A stretch of 64,000 nucleotides of DNA. Origin: Glaciibacter superstes DSM 21135. GTDB taxonomy: Bacteria; Actinomycetota; Actinomycetes; Actinomycetales; Microbacteriaceae. The DNA is taken from contig NZ_ATWH01000006.1 of NCBI RefSeq assembly GCF_000421145.1, positions 1 through 64,000 on the forward strand, given 5' to 3'. The position numbers and the translations under genes are program-made. Each line of letters begins with the position of its first letter. Position 1 is the stretch's first letter. Under the pieces are notes generated by a model. The model was not told where the DNA came from, did no database searches, and saw only the letters and a program-made list of their open reading frames with translations. Shown here piece after piece: positions 43,294-52,775 of the stretch.

Positions 43294-46200
43294 ATGGGCT
43301 GGAATAACCCTCCGATCCCCTGGTCGGAGCTGGAACGCAAGCTCTCAGACACCCGTCGCCCGGCACCGAACCCGCCGACCGGCGACGGTGGAGACAGCCC
43401 GGCCTTCTCGCGCAAGCGATCTGCTTACATCCCCCCGGAGCCCGCAGCTCCGCCGGCCGGACCTGTAGTTCCGTATGCCGAGCTGCACGCGCACTCGAAC
43501 TTCAGCTTCCTCGACGGTGCCAGCTCGCCTGAACAGCTCCTGGAGGAGGCGGGCAGGCTCGGCCTGTCTGCCCTGGCCATCACCGACCACGACGGCCTGT
43601 ATGGGGCTGTGCGACTCGCCGAGACGGCGGAAAGCTACCCAGACGTCGCGACCATCTTCGGGGCAGAACTCTCCCTCGGCCTCAGCATGCCGCAGAACGG
43701 TGTCGCCGATCCAGAGGGCAGCCACCTCATTGTGCTCGCTCGCCGCCAGGAGGGGTACCACCGCCTTGCCGCCGCCCTCACGCATGCGCAGCTGGCCGGC
43801 AACGAGAAAGGCAAGCCGGCCTATGACCTCGAGACGCTGGCGGAGCAGGCAGGCGGCCACTGGGTGGTGCTGAGCGGATGCCGGAAAGGCGCGGTGAGGC
43901 AAGCCCTGGCCGCCGGTGGCCCTGAGGCGGCAGCGCACGAGCTTGCCCGGCTGGTCGGCCTCTTCGGGGAGAGCAATGTCTATGTCGAACTGTTCGACCA
44001 CGGACATCCGCAGGACAGCAGCATCAACGACGCCCTGGCCGAGCTCGCAACCGATGCCGGGCTCCCTGTTGTCGCGACGAACAATGTGCACTATGCAACT
44101 CCTGGCGAGCACAAGCTGGCGAGTGCCCTGGCCGCCGTGCGAGCCCGCCGCAGTCTCGACGAGATGGACGGCTGGCTGCCGGCCGCCGGGAGCGCCCACC
44201 TGAGAAGCGGAGCGGAGATGGCGATGGCATTCGCCCGGTTCCCCACAGCCGTTTCGAACACCGTGCTGCTCGCCGATGAACTCGCCTTTCCCCTGCGCAG
44301 GGCCCGCCCCCGACTGCCGAAGCAGGAGGTGCCAGACGGGCACACGCCGATGAGCTGGCTGCGCGCGCTCACCTGGGAGGGCGCGGCTGAGAAGTATCCC
44401 GGATACAACCAGAACGTGCGGGAACGGCTCGAGGAAGAGCTCGACGTGATCGAGACGAAAGACTTCCCCGGCTACTTCCTGATCGTCTACGACATCGTGC
44501 GGGAGGCGAAGAGCCGCGGCATCCTCTGCCAGGGTCGTGGCTCTGCGGCCAACTCTGCCGTCTGCTACGTGCTCGGCATCACCGCTGTCGATTCGATCTT
44601 CTACCGGCTGCCGTTCGAACGCTTTCTTTCCAGCCTCCGCGAGGAGGAACCCGACATCGACGTCGACTTCGACTCAGACCGGCGTGAGGAGGTGATCCAG
44701 TACGTCTACGAGAAGTACGGGAGGCACAACGCCGCCCAGGTGGCGAACGTGATCACCTACCGGCCGAAGTTCGCGGTGCGCGACATGGCGAAGGCGCTCG
44801 GATACAGCGGGGGCGCCCAGGATGCCTGGTCGAAGCAGGTGGAGCGCTGGGGCGGGGTGATCTCCAGTGACGACCATGACATCCCGGATGCCGTCGTCGA
44901 GTTGGCGGAACAGGTGCTGACCTTCCCCCGGCACCTGGGTATCCATTCCGGAGGAATGGTGCTCACCGATCGCCCGGTCGGCGAGGTCTGCCCCATCGAG
45001 CACGCCCGTAAAGAGAAGCGCACCGTTCTGCAGTGGGACAAAGACGACTGCGCCTGGATGGGACTGGTCAAATTCGACCTGCTCGGACTCGGCATGCTCG
45101 CTGCCCTGCAGTACACCTTCGACCTGGTCGGCGAGCATCTCGGCGAGCACTGGGCCCTCGACACCATCCCGAAGGAGGAGGAGGGGGTCTACGACATGCT
45201 TTGCAGGGCAGACTCGATCGGTGTCTTCCAGGTGGAGAGTCGGGCCCAGATGGGAACGCTCCCCCGGTTGCAGCCGCGTCGTTTCTACGACCTGGTCGTG
45301 GAGATCGCCCTGATCCGGCCTGGGCCGATCCAGGGCGGGGCCGTGCATCCGTACATCAGGCGCAAGCTGAAGCAGGAGCCCGTGACCTACCTGCACCCGA
45401 AACTCGAACCGGTGCTGGAGCGCACGCTCGGGGTTCCGCTGTTCCAGGAGCAGCTCATGCAGATGGCCATGGCGGTGGGCGGCTGCACCGGTGAAGATGC
45501 CGACCTGCTGCGCCGGGCGATGGGCTCCAAGCGTGGAATCGAGAAGATCTCCTCGCTCAAGGCGACCCTGTACGAGGGCATGGCCGGCAACGGCATCACC
45601 GGAGACGTCGCAGACAACATCTACGAGAAGATCGAGGCCTTCGCCAACTTCGGGTTCGCCGAGAGCCACTCGATCAGCTTCGCCCTGCTGGTGTATGCGA
45701 GCTCCTGGTTGCGGCTGCACTATCCTGCGGCGTTCCTGGCCGCCCTGCTGCGCGCCCAGCCGATGGGCTTCTACTCCCCGCAGTCGCTGGTCGCCGATGC
45801 AAGACGGCACAACGTCACCGTGCTGCGCCCAGACATCCTGCTCTCCGGCGCGGATGCCGGGCTGGAGGAGATCGAGGGGGAACCGGCCGCTCCGGGTGGC
45901 CAGGCCGTTCCAGAAGGCCAGGACAACTGCCTCACTTTCACGCAGCCGCCGGTCGGTCCGTTCGACAGGTCGACCCCTCCCACCTGGCCGGAGCACCGCA
46001 GAGACGGGGCTTTCGCTGTGCGACTGGGGCTGGCCGAGGTGACGAGCATCGGCCAGGCGCTGGCAGAGCGCATCGTCGCCGAACGCACGGAGTACGGTGC
46101 ATACCGGTCGATGGCGGATGTCGTGCGGCGGGTCGGACTGAATACCGAACAACTTGAGGCGCTCGCTGCGGCCGGTGCTTTCGACTCACTCGGGCTGGAG

Positions 46201-46716
46201 CGCAGGGAGGCACTCTGGAACGCCGGGGACGCAGCACAGGACAAGGCCGGTTACCTGAGAGGCTCCGTCGTGGCGGTGCAGCCGCCACTGCTGCCGCTGC
46301 TCTCCCCCGCCGAACAGGTCGTCTACGACCTCTGGGCAACCGGTATCTCCACCGACGACCATCCGATCCGGCACGCCAGGGGGAAGCTCGCCGCCCGTGG
46401 CGCCTTGCGTATCGACCAACTGCCGACGCACGAGTCGGGCCGTCGGATAGAGGTGGGCGGGGTGGTCACCCACCGGCAACGGCCGCAAACCGCGGGAGGG
46501 GTCACCTTCATCAACCTGGAAGACGAAACCGGCACTCTCAACGTGATCGCCGGGATCGGGGTCTGGAATCGCTACCGCCGGATCGCCAGGGAGTCGCCCG
46601 CCCTGGTGGTGCGCGGCATCCTGGAGCGCTCGCCGGAGGGCGTGACGAACCTGATCGCCGACCGGTTCGAAAACCTCACTATCGCCGCGCAAACCGCCTC
46701 CCGCGATTTCCGGTGA
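43294..46716 (+). CDS. dnaE2: error-prone DNA polymerase III alpha subunit DnaE2
   Basis: This 1140-residue polymerase does translesion synthesis under SOS control. It opens with the DnaE2-typical MGWNNPPIPWSELERKL. The PHP domain follows (AELHAHSNFSFLDGASSPE, AITDHDGLYG), then the polymerase palm with catalytic Asp residues (CQGRGSAANSAVCYVLGI and EEEPDIDVDFDSDRREEVIQ). HhH and OB domains (VTHRQRPQTAGGVTFINLED) complete it. It lies 107 bp after imuB on the same strand and so completes the full cassette. Length is usual for DnaE2; no frameshift is seen. Confidence 0.96.
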   Translation: MGWNNPPIPWSELERKLSDTRRPAPNPPTGDGGDSPAFSRKRSAYIPPEPAAPPAGPVVPYAELHAHSNFSFLDGASSPEQLLEEAGRLGLSALAITDHDGLYGAVRLAETAESYPDVATIFGAELSLGLSMPQNGVADPEGSHLIVLARRQEGYHRLAAALTHAQLAGNEKGKPAYDLETLAEQAGGHWVVLSGCRKGAVRQALAAGGPEAAAHELARLVGLFGESNVYVELFDHGHPQDSSINDALAELATDAGLPVVATNNVHYATPGEHKLASALAAVRARRSLDEMDGWLPAAGSAHLRSGAEMAMAFARFPTAVSNTVLLADELAFPLRRARPRLPKQEVPDGHTPMSWLRALTWEGAAEKYPGYNQNVRERLEEELDVIETKDFPGYFLIVYDIVREAKSRGILCQGRGSAANSAVCYVLGITAVDSIFYRLPFERFLSSLREEEPDIDVDFDSDRREEVIQYVYEKYGRHNAAQVANVITYRPKFAVRDMAKALGYSGGAQDAWSKQVERWGGVISSDDHDIPDAVVELAEQVLTFPRHLGIHSGGMVLTDRPVGEVCPIEHARKEKRTVLQWDKDDCAWMGLVKFDLLGLGMLAALQYTFDLVGEHLGEHWALDTIPKEEEGVYDMLCRADSIGVFQVESRAQMGTLPRLQPRRFYDLVVEIALIRPGPIQGGAVHPYIRRKLKQEPVTYLHPKLEPVLERTLGVPLFQEQLMQMAMAVGGCTGEDADLLRRAMGSKRGIEKISSLKATLYEGMAGNGITGDVADNIYEKIEAFANFGFAESHSISFALLVYASSWLRLHYPAAFLAALLRAQPMGFYSPQSLVADARRHNVTVLRPDILLSGADAGLEEIEGEPAAPGGQAVPEGQDNCLTFTQPPVGPFDRSTPPTWPEHRRDGAFAVRLGLAEVTSIGQALAERIVAERTEYGAYRSMADVVRRVGLNTEQLEALAAAGAFDSLGLERREALWNAGDAAQDKAGYLRGSVVAVQPPLLPLLSPAEQVVYDLWATGISTDDHPIRHARGKLAARGALRIDQLPTHESGRRIEVGGVVTHRQRPQTAGGVTFINLEDETGTLNVIAGIGVWNRYRRIARESPALVVRGILERSPEGVTNLIADRFENLTIAAQTASRDFR

Positions 46717-46724
46717 GGTTCGGC

Positions 46725-46730
46725 TAACGT
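46725..46730 (+). promoter_or_regulatory. -10 hexamer of a leaderless promoter (DUF3097 gene)
   Basis: TAACGT lies seven bases before GTG 46738 and favours that start over the adjacent ATG 46741. Confidence 0.5.
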
Positions 46731-46737
46731 CGATCGG

Positions 46738-47577
46738 GTGATGGACGACCGATACGGACACGACGTACTCTCCCCCGGCTGGCGCGAAGCCGGCCGAACG
46801 GTGATCCCGAAGCAGGAGGCCACCCGCGATCTCGTGGTCGAGGAGGTCGCGACCGGATTCTGCGGTGCCGTCGTGCGGGTGGAGAAGAACATCGTGACGC
46901 TCGAAGACGGGCGTGGCAAGCTGCGTCTCTTCCCACTCGGCAGTGGCTTTCTCATCGACGGCGAACCTGTCGTGCTGGTGAACCCCACCATGGCAGCGCC
47001 GAAGGGGCGGGCCAGAACGGCATCGGGCTCCTTGGCGGTGACGGATGCGCCCGCTCGCGTCGCCAGGGCCAGCCGCATCTTCGTCGAGGGACGCCACGAC
47101 GCAGAACTCGTCGAAAAGGTCTGGGGAGCAGACCTGCGCATCGAGGGCGTCGTCGTTGAATACATCGAAGGCGTCGACAACCTCGCTGAGCTCCTGGCGG
47201 AGTTCCGGCCAGGGCCAGGCCGCAAGGTCGGCGTGCTGGTCGATCACCTGGTACCCGGTTCAAAGGAGAGCCGCATCGCCGAAGCCGTGGCGCGCGGGCC
47301 GCACGGAAGCCAGGTGCTGGTGGTGGGGCATCCGTATGTCGACGTCTGGCAGGCGGTCAAACCGGAACGCCTCGGCATGACGAGCTGGCCAGAGGTCCCC
47401 CGCAGCATCGAGTGGAAGCACGGGATCTGCGAGTCTCTCGGCTGGCCGCACGACGACCAGGCCGACATCGCCAGGGCGTGGCAGCGCATCCTGGGCCGAG
47501 TGCGCACCTTTGCCGATCTTGAGCCTGCCCTCCTCGGCCGGGTGGAACAGCTGATCGACTTCGTCACTGTCAATTAG
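46738..47577 (+). CDS. DUF3097 family protein
   Basis: This 279-residue protein is a conserved actinobacterial protein of unknown function. Its N-terminus YGHDVLSPGWREAGRTVIPK is typical. SRIFVEGRHDAELVEKVWG followed by VVVEYIEGVDNL and VGVLVDHLVPGSKESRI resembles a TOPRIM-like arrangement (Glu, then DxH), as in nucleases and topoisomerases, but this is by eye. The C-terminus holds WKHGICESLGWPHDDQADI. It follows dnaE2 by 21 bp and could be read with the cassette, though TAACGT suggests its own promoter. Confidence 0.88.
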   Translation: MMDDRYGHDVLSPGWREAGRTVIPKQEATRDLVVEEVATGFCGAVVRVEKNIVTLEDGRGKLRLFPLGSGFLIDGEPVVLVNPTMAAPKGRARTASGSLAVTDAPARVARASRIFVEGRHDAELVEKVWGADLRIEGVVVEYIEGVDNLAELLAEFRPGPGRKVGVLVDHLVPGSKESRIAEAVARGPHGSQVLVVGHPYVDVWQAVKPERLGMTSWPEVPRSIEWKHGICESLGWPHDDQADIARAWQRILGRVRTFADLEPALLGRVEQLIDFVTVN

Positions 47578-47809
47578 CGCTGTCGATTGAACCTGTCGCC
47601 CGGACCGGCTCTGAATCGACCATCTCCACGCGATCATCACGGAAACGTAACGGTTTGCAACAGTTTTTTTCCAGAGGCAGACAGATTCGCAGCGTTGTGG
47701 GCTAGGGTTTGTGAAGTAGTTGTAGTGCTTGCACGTCTTCAAACGCATGGACCCCGGTCTCTGCGCCACATTCCTTTCGGAAGCGGACGACGAATACCGC
47801 GACGAACGG

Positions 47810-47824
47810 CCCCGACAGTCGGGG
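47810..47824 (+). promoter_or_regulatory. hairpin in the cold shock gene leader
   Basis: CCCCGA-CAG-TCGGGG forms a short GC hairpin 31 bases before the csp ATG, outside the ribosome-binding site. The 278-bp leader region (47578-47855) contains no gene that I can support. Long structured leaders are usual for cold shock genes. Confidence 0.4.
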
Positions 47825-47855
47825 TCGGTCTTACACTCCTGGAGGAGTTTCAAAA

Positions 47856-48059
47856 ATGGCAACAGGTACCGTGAAATGGTTCAACGCTGAAAAGGGCTTT
47901 GGTTTCATTGCTCCCGATGACGGAAGCGCCGACGTGTTCGCGCACTACTCCGCTATCGCTTCGAGTGGCTACAAGTCCCTCGACGAGAACCAGAAGGTCG
48001 AGTTCGAGGTGACGCAGGGCCCCAAGGGTCCGCAGGCCGAGAACATCCGCGGCCTCTAA
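47856..48059 (+). CDS. cold shock protein (CspA family)
   Basis: This 67-residue protein is a single cold shock domain. RNP1 is [12 protein letters not shown]2 is DVFAHYSAI and the start is [18 protein letters not shown]. It binds single-stranded RNA and DNA and acts as an RNA chaperone. TGGAGGAG lies eight bases before the ATG. A terminator follows at 48091-48118, so it is a single-gene transcript with a long leader. Confidence 0.97.
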   Translation: MATGTVKWFNAEKGFGFIAPDDGSADVFAHYSAIASSGYKSLDENQKVEFEVTQGPKGPQAENIRGL

Positions 48060-48090
48060 GTTTCTTAGAACCGTATCTTCTAGAACCGTT

Positions 48091-48118
48091 CGGCGCCTCC
48101 ACTTCGGTGGGGGCGCCG
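48091..48118 (+). terminator. intrinsic terminator of the cold shock gene
   Basis: CGGCGCCTCCAC and GTGGGGGCGCCG form a 12-bp stem with one T-G wobble around a TTCG tetraloop, followed by TTTCGTT. Confidence 0.88.
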
Positions 48119-48178
48119 TTTCGTTAACCGGTGGCCTCGCGCATACGCCGCATCCGTTCACGCGGGTAATACCCGGTG

Positions 48179-48658
48179 CTACTTGACCAGTTCCTGCCAG
48201 CCGTCGCCGTCGACATACTCGAAGATGAGATTGGTCTCGGTGTGGGCGACAGCCGGATGCACCGCGAGGTGCTCGAGCACGAAGTCGCGAAGCCCTGAGG
48301 CATCAGCCGCCGCGACATGGAGAAGGTAGTCGTCGGCGCCGGCGACATGGAATAGGCCGATGACGCCCGGCCAGTGCGGTGCGGCGTTCCGAAACTCGTC
48401 AATCTGCCCCCTGGCGTGCTTGGCGAGACGCACCGAGATCAGCGCCTGCAACGACGCACCCAGTGCGGTGAGGTCGATGTTCGCCCGATAGCCTCGAATA
48501 TGACCCAGTTGCTGGAGCCTGCGCAGCCGCAACGATACCGTCGACTCCGCCACTCCGATCTCAGCAGCCAGCGCCGCACCAGATGCACGGGCATTCACGG
48601 AGAGAGCGCGAAGCAGCGCCCGGTCAACTCTGTCTAGGTCAGCTTTCTTCGAATCCAC
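48179..48658 (-). CDS. Lrp/AsnC-family transcriptional regulator
   Basis: This 159-residue protein has an N-terminal winged helix (LRALSVNARASGAALAAEIG, then VAESTVSLRLRRLQQLGHIR) and a C-terminal RAM domain (IGLFHVAGADDYLLHVAAAD) that binds amino acids. GTG 48658 has AAAGGCGG upstream; a longer frame to 48784 crosses the promoter region. It is divergent from the methionine-gamma-lyase-like gene with 105 bp between the starts. The usual logic of such pairs is that the regulator controls the enzyme in response to its amino acid (inference). Confidence 0.92.
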   Translation of the reverse strand: MDSKKADLDRVDRALLRALSVNARASGAALAAEIGVAESTVSLRLRRLQQLGHIRGYRANIDLTALGASLQALISVRLAKHARGQIDEFRNAAPHWPGVIGLFHVAGADDYLLHVAAADASGLRDFVLEHLAVHPAVAHTETNLIFEYVDGDGWQELVK

Positions 48659-48763
48659 GCTGCCGCCTTTCGTCGGTTGACAGTTTATGCGACTCAGAGC
48701 CCTCCAGTGAAAGTCTCTGCGACGCGACTTGCCACTTCGCACAGAACCTGTTGATGTTGACGA

Positions 48764-50062
48764 ATGAGCACACCGTCGACACATCGGGAACAGTCACATC
48801 GGGAACAGCCGCATCTGGAGACCCTCGCCGTCCATGCAGGGATGGAGGGCCTCGCCGAACAGGGGTCACACGTTCCCGTCATCGACCTGTCGACCACAAA
48901 CCCGCTCGCCAGCGTCGAATCCGGGGGCGACTCCTACGAGAATCTGGCCACGGGTGGAGAGCTGATTCCGGGAGATTCCGCGGTCTATCAGCGTCTCTGG
49001 CAGCCCGGCGTCGCTCGCTTCGAACAGGCACTCTCCGCGCTCGAGGGCACGGCGGGAACCGTGGCTTTCTCGACGGGCATGGCCGCCCTCTCTGCCGTGC
49101 TCATGGCATCCGTCGCCGCCGGTCGCCCTCATATCGTTGCCCTCCGCCCGCTCTACGGCGGAACAGACCACGTGCTCGACACCGGGCTGCTCGGCACCAC
49201 GGTCACCTGGGTCGACGCCCACGGCGTCGCCGCCGCCATCCGAGAGGACACGGGACTGGTCATCCTGGAATCCCCCGCCAATCCGACACTGGAGCTCACC
49301 GACATCCAGGCGGTGACGGATGCCGCGGGCGCCGTTCCCGTACTGGTCGACAACACGTTCGCCACGCCGGTTCTGCAGCGCCCGCTCGAATCGGGGGCGA
49401 CGCTCGTGCTGCACAGCGCGACCAAGTACCTCGGCGGTCACGGTGACGTGATGGGCGGCACCGTCTCAGGACCATCAGAGTGGATGGTGCGCCTTCGCCA
49501 GGTTCGGGCGCTGACCGGCGGCCTGCTGCATCCGTTCGCGGCCTATTTGCTGCACAGGGGGCTCCGCACCCTTCCGGTGCGCGTCAGGGCCCAACAGGAG
49601 ACCGCTGGGGAGGTCGCACGGCGTCTGGAGGGTCACCCGGCGCTCGCACGCGTGCTCTACCCCGGGCTGCCGGGCCAGGATCCACAGCGGCTCATCCCAC
49701 GCCAGAGTGCCGGAGCGGGCTCCCTCATCGCCCTGGACCTTGCGGGTGGCTTCGATGCCGCAGTGGCCTTCACCGAATCGTGCCGGCTGATCGGCCACGC
49801 GGTCTCCCTCGGGGGCGTCGACTCGCTGGTGCAGCATCCGGCATCGTTGACGCACCGCCCGGTTGCCGCAAGCGCCAAGCCCGGCGCCGGCATCGTGCGA
49901 ATTTCGATCGGCCTTGAGCATGCAGACGACCTCACCGCAGACATCCTGCAGGCGCTCGACGCCGTGGTGCCGGCCGTCCCGTCTGCCGAGACTCGCCGTG
50001 CGCGCCCAGAATCGCCCGTAAAACGGCGATGGCCGGCGCAAACGGCGACAGCCGACGTCTGA
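48764..50062 (+). CDS. trans-sulfuration-family PLP enzyme (methionine gamma-lyase-like)
   Basis: This 432-residue enzyme belongs to the Cys/Met metabolism PLP family. Key parts are VPVIDLSTTNPLAS, the PLP-ring Tyr region YENLATGGE, VLVDNTFATPVLQRPLE with the PLP Asp, and HSATKYLGGHGDVMGG with the Schiff-base Lys. HAVSLGGVDSLVQHPASLTH is the substrate loop. The choice between methionine gamma-lyase, cystathionine gamma-lyase and gamma-synthase cannot be made by eye. The N-terminus carries two and a half 15-bp repeats (HREQS, HREQP). The divergent Lrp gene suggests amino-acid-controlled expression. Confidence 0.88.
   Translation: MSTPSTHREQSHREQPHLETLAVHAGMEGLAEQGSHVPVIDLSTTNPLASVESGGDSYENLATGGELIPGDSAVYQRLWQPGVARFEQALSALEGTAGTVAFSTGMAALSAVLMASVAAGRPHIVALRPLYGGTDHVLDTGLLGTTVTWVDAHGVAAAIREDTGLVILESPANPTLELTDIQAVTDAAGAVPVLVDNTFATPVLQRPLESGATLVLHSATKYLGGHGDVMGGTVSGPSEWMVRLRQVRALTGGLLHPFAAYLLHRGLRTLPVRVRAQQETAGEVARRLEGHPALARVLYPGLPGQDPQRLIPRQSAGAGSLIALDLAGGFDAAVAFTESCRLIGHAVSLGGVDSLVQHPASLTHRPVAASAKPGAGIVRISIGLEHADDLTADILQALDAVVPAVPSAETRRARPESPVKRRWPAQTATADV
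48782..48811 (+). repeat. two 15-bp tandem repeats in the lyase gene start
   Basis: CATCGGGAACAGYCR occurs at 48782 and 48797, encoding HREQS and HREQP, with a third partial copy beginning CATC at 48812. Confidence 0.8.
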
Positions 50063-50073
50063 CGAGGGCGCGA

Positions 50074-51894
50074 TCAGCTGCGGCCGAGGCGGCGCCGCAG
50101 CAGGTCGATGCGATTCTGCAGCTGCGTGACGCTGGCCTGGGCGACGGCGGGTCCGCCGCAGAGCCGCCGCAGTTCGGCGTGCACGATGCCGTGCGGCTCG
50201 TTCGAGAGTTTTGCCCACATGCCGACCAGGCTGTTCAGCAGCGCACGCTGTTCCTTCAGCGTGCGGTAGAGCGGCGCCGGCTCGTGGGCGCCATCCTCCC
50301 CTGGCGGCGTGTTCTTCCGGCGATCGTCAGCCCGCCTCGACTGCCTGGCCTGCCTCTGGCGCAGGAGCTCCGAAACCTGCTCTGGCTCCAGCAACCCAGG
50401 GATGCCGATGAAATCGAACTCCTCATCGGTTCCCGGCTCGGCGAGCTGGCCGAAATCGTTCCCGTCGAACACCACCCGGTCGAAGGTGGCCTGCGAGTCG
50501 AGTGCCTCCCAGGTGAACTCGTCGGTGAGCGCGTCTGAGCCCTTCTCCTCGCGATTGGCCTCGCCGACCATCGCGTCTTCGGGGTTCGGGGTCTCTTCGT
50601 CGCCGTGGTTCCGGCGATCGAGGGCGTGATCGCGTTCGAGTTCCATGGCATTGGCCAGGCTCATCAGCCCCGGCACATTCGGCAGGAAGATCGACGCCGT
50701 CTCACCGCGCCTCCTGGCCCGCACAAAACGGCCGATCGCCTGGGCGAAGAACAACGGAGTCGAAGCCGACGTCGCGTACACGCCAACCGCCAGGCGCGGC
50801 ACGTCGACGCCTTCAGAGACCATCCGCACCGCCACCATCCAGCGCTGCGTCCCCTTCGAGAACTCTTCGATGCGGTCGCTGGCCTCTTTCTCGTCCGACA
50901 GCACAACGGTCACCGGCTCGCCGCTCACCTCGCGCAGGATCGCCGCATAGGCGCGCGCGGTCGACTGGTCGGTGGCGATGACGAGACCACCGGCATCCGG
51001 AATCGAGTTCCGAACCTCATTCAGGCGCAGGTTCGCCGCTCGGAGTACGGCGGGGATCCATTCCCCCGTCGGCTCAAGTGCCGTGCGCCAGGCTTGAGAG
51101 GTGATGTCCTTGGTGTTGCCCTCGCCGAGCTTCGCTTCCATCTCATCGCCTGCTCGCGTGCGCCAGCGCATGTGCCCGGCGTAGACCATGAACATGACCG
51201 GACGCACGACGCCGTCCTCCAGCGCACGCCCGTACCCGTAGTTGTAGTCGGTCTGCGAAACGCGGATGCCGTAGCGGTCTGGCAGGTAGCTCACAAACGG
51301 AATCGGTGAGGTGTCGGAGCGGAACGGTGTGCCGGTCAGCGACAAACGCCTGGTTGCGGGTTCGAAGGCCTCGCGGATGGCGTCGCCCCAGCTCAGGGCG
51401 TCTCCGCCGTGGTGCACCTCGTCGAGAATGACCAGCGTGCGACTCGATTGCGTGAGTTCGCGGTGCAATACCGCCCTGGCGGCCACCTGGGCATATGTGA
51501 CGGCGACGCCATGGAAGTGGCTGCCGTAGCGTCCGTTGGCATTCCGGAACGACGGATCGAGACGGATGCCGGCGCGCGCGGCCGCATCCGCCCACTGCCG
51601 TTTCAGGTGCTCGGTCGGTGCCACCACCGTGATCCGGTCGATCACCCTCCTGGCACGCAGTTCGGCGGCCAGGCGCAGGGCAAAGGTGGTCTTCCCGGCA
51701 CCGGGTGTCGCTGCAGCGAGGAAATCGCGCGGCTCGTTCACGAAGTAGGCGTCGAGCGCTTCAGCCTGCCAGGCTCGAAGCTTGTCCGCCGTGCCCCACG
51801 CGGCACGCTCAGGGAAAGACGGCGACAGGTGTTCGGCTGCACTTGTGCCTGCGATATTGCCCGGAACGGGACCGAAGGCAGGCAGAGTATTCAC
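50074..51894 (-). CDS. superfamily II DEAH-type helicase
   Basis: This protein of about 606 residues has two RecA domains: Walker A AAATPGAGKTTFALRLA, DEAH-like LVILDEVHHGGDALSW, motif III LSLTGTPFRS, motif V MVSEGVDVPRLAVGVYAT and motif VI QAIGRFVRARR. This is the ResIII/UvrB-like branch common in actinobacteria, with an acidic C-terminal region and a final helical segment. The function is probably DNA-related but unknown. GTG 51894 has TAGGTT eight bases upstream; GTG 51921 is a longer alternative. It is divergent from the SGNH gene and convergent with the lyase gene. Confidence 0.88.
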   Translation of the reverse strand: MNTLPAFGPVPGNIAGTSAAEHLSPSFPERAAWGTADKLRAWQAEALDAYFVNEPRDFLAAATPGAGKTTFALRLAAELRARRVIDRITVVAPTEHLKRQWADAAARAGIRLDPSFRNANGRYGSHFHGVAVTYAQVAARAVLHRELTQSSRTLVILDEVHHGGDALSWGDAIREAFEPATRRLSLTGTPFRSDTSPIPFVSYLPDRYGIRVSQTDYNYGYGRALEDGVVRPVMFMVYAGHMRWRTRAGDEMEAKLGEGNTKDITSQAWRTALEPTGEWIPAVLRAANLRLNEVRNSIPDAGGLVIATDQSTARAYAAILREVSGEPVTVVLSDEKEASDRIEEFSKGTQRWMVAVRMVSEGVDVPRLAVGVYATSASTPLFFAQAIGRFVRARRRGETASIFLPNVPGLMSLANAMELERDHALDRRNHGDEETPNPEDAMVGEANREEKGSDALTDEFTWEALDSQATFDRVVFDGNDFGQLAEPGTDEEFDFIGIPGLLEPEQVSELLRQRQARQSRRADDRRKNTPPGEDGAHEPAPLYRTLKEQRALLNSLVGMWAKLSNEPHGIVHAELRRLCGGPAVAQASVTQLQNRIDLLRRRLGRS

Positions 51895-51965
51895 TTCATA
51901 AGAACCTATCAACTTGCGCACCCCGATGTGTGACGGAGTCGATACAGACCGGGCAGAATGAGACG

Positions 51966-52775
51966 GTGATCAACGAGAGCAAGCCCACCCAACGGCATCC
52001 GTGGTCCCGTTACGTCGCACTCGGGGACTCATTCACGGAGGGAATCGGCGATCCGGAGCCCGGAAGTCCTGGCGGGCACCGAGGCTGGGCAGACCGGGTT
52101 GCCGAAGTGCTCAGCCAGGGCAGCAATGACTTCGCCTACGCGAACCTCGCCGTGCGCGGAAAGCTAATCCGTCAGATCGTCGAAGATCAGGTCGAATCGG
52201 CACTCGAGTTGCGACCAGACCTCATTACGATCTCTGCAGGCGGTAATGACGTCATTCGCCCGGGCACAGACCCAGACGACATCGCAAGCCGCTTCGACTC
52301 AGCCGTCACGAGACTCTCGCGAGACGGTGCGACCATCGTGCTGTTCACCGGGGTCGATGTCGGCTTCTCCCCTGTCTTCCGTGGCCTCAGGGGCAAGGTC
52401 GCCATCTATAACGAGAACCTGCGTGCTGTGGCGGCCAGGCACGATTGCATTGTCGCTGACCAGTGGTCGCTGAGGGACATCCAGGATTCGCGAATGTGGG
52501 CGCCTGACCGGCTTCACCTCAATGCGCTCGGACACCATACCGTCGCACGCATGGTGCTGGGCGCCCTCAACGTGCCGAACGACCTCGAACCCCAGAAGCC
52601 CGAGCCGATGCCGGGTGTGACCTGGCGGCGCGCCCGCACCGAAGACTTCGCCTGGGCGCGGGAATACCTGGTGCCCTGGGTGCTTCGGCGCATCCGTCAC
52701 CAGTCATCAGGCGACCAGATGCTGCCGAAACGGCCACTGGCCGGGCCGTATCTCGGTGAGCGTGACGGCCGCTAG
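51966..52775 (+). CDS. SGNH/GDSL-family esterase
   Basis: This 269-residue hydrolase has block I YVALGDSFTEGIGDP with the nucleophile Ser. Block II is represented by YANLAVRGKLIRQIV, block III by ISAGGNDVIRPG, and block V by WAPDRLHLNALGHHTVARM with the Asp and His. No signal peptide is present, so it is cytoplasmic. The C-terminal part is basic (LRRIRHQ). The substrate is unknown. Its TAG stop shares the CTAG palindrome with the stop of the convergent dacC-like gene. Confidence 0.9.
   Translation: MINESKPTQRHPWSRYVALGDSFTEGIGDPEPGSPGGHRGWADRVAEVLSQGSNDFAYANLAVRGKLIRQIVEDQVESALELRPDLITISAGGNDVIRPGTDPDDIASRFDSAVTRLSRDGATIVLFTGVDVGFSPVFRGLRGKVAIYNENLRAVAARHDCIVADQWSLRDIQDSRMWAPDRLHLNALGHHTVARMVLGALNVPNDLEPQKPEPMPGVTWRRARTEDFAWAREYLVPWVLRRIRHQSSGDQMLPKRPLAGPYLGERDGR

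Noticed and set aside
44674-46152. Long minus-strand open frame of 492 codons
   Set aside because: Fully antisense to the dnaE2 catalytic region; composition (His/Gln/Arg/Asp-rich) is that of a codon-phase shadow.
47661-47672. T-run after the DUF3097 gene as an intrinsic terminator
   Set aside because: The T-run is real, but I could not find a convincing GC-rich hairpin directly before it.
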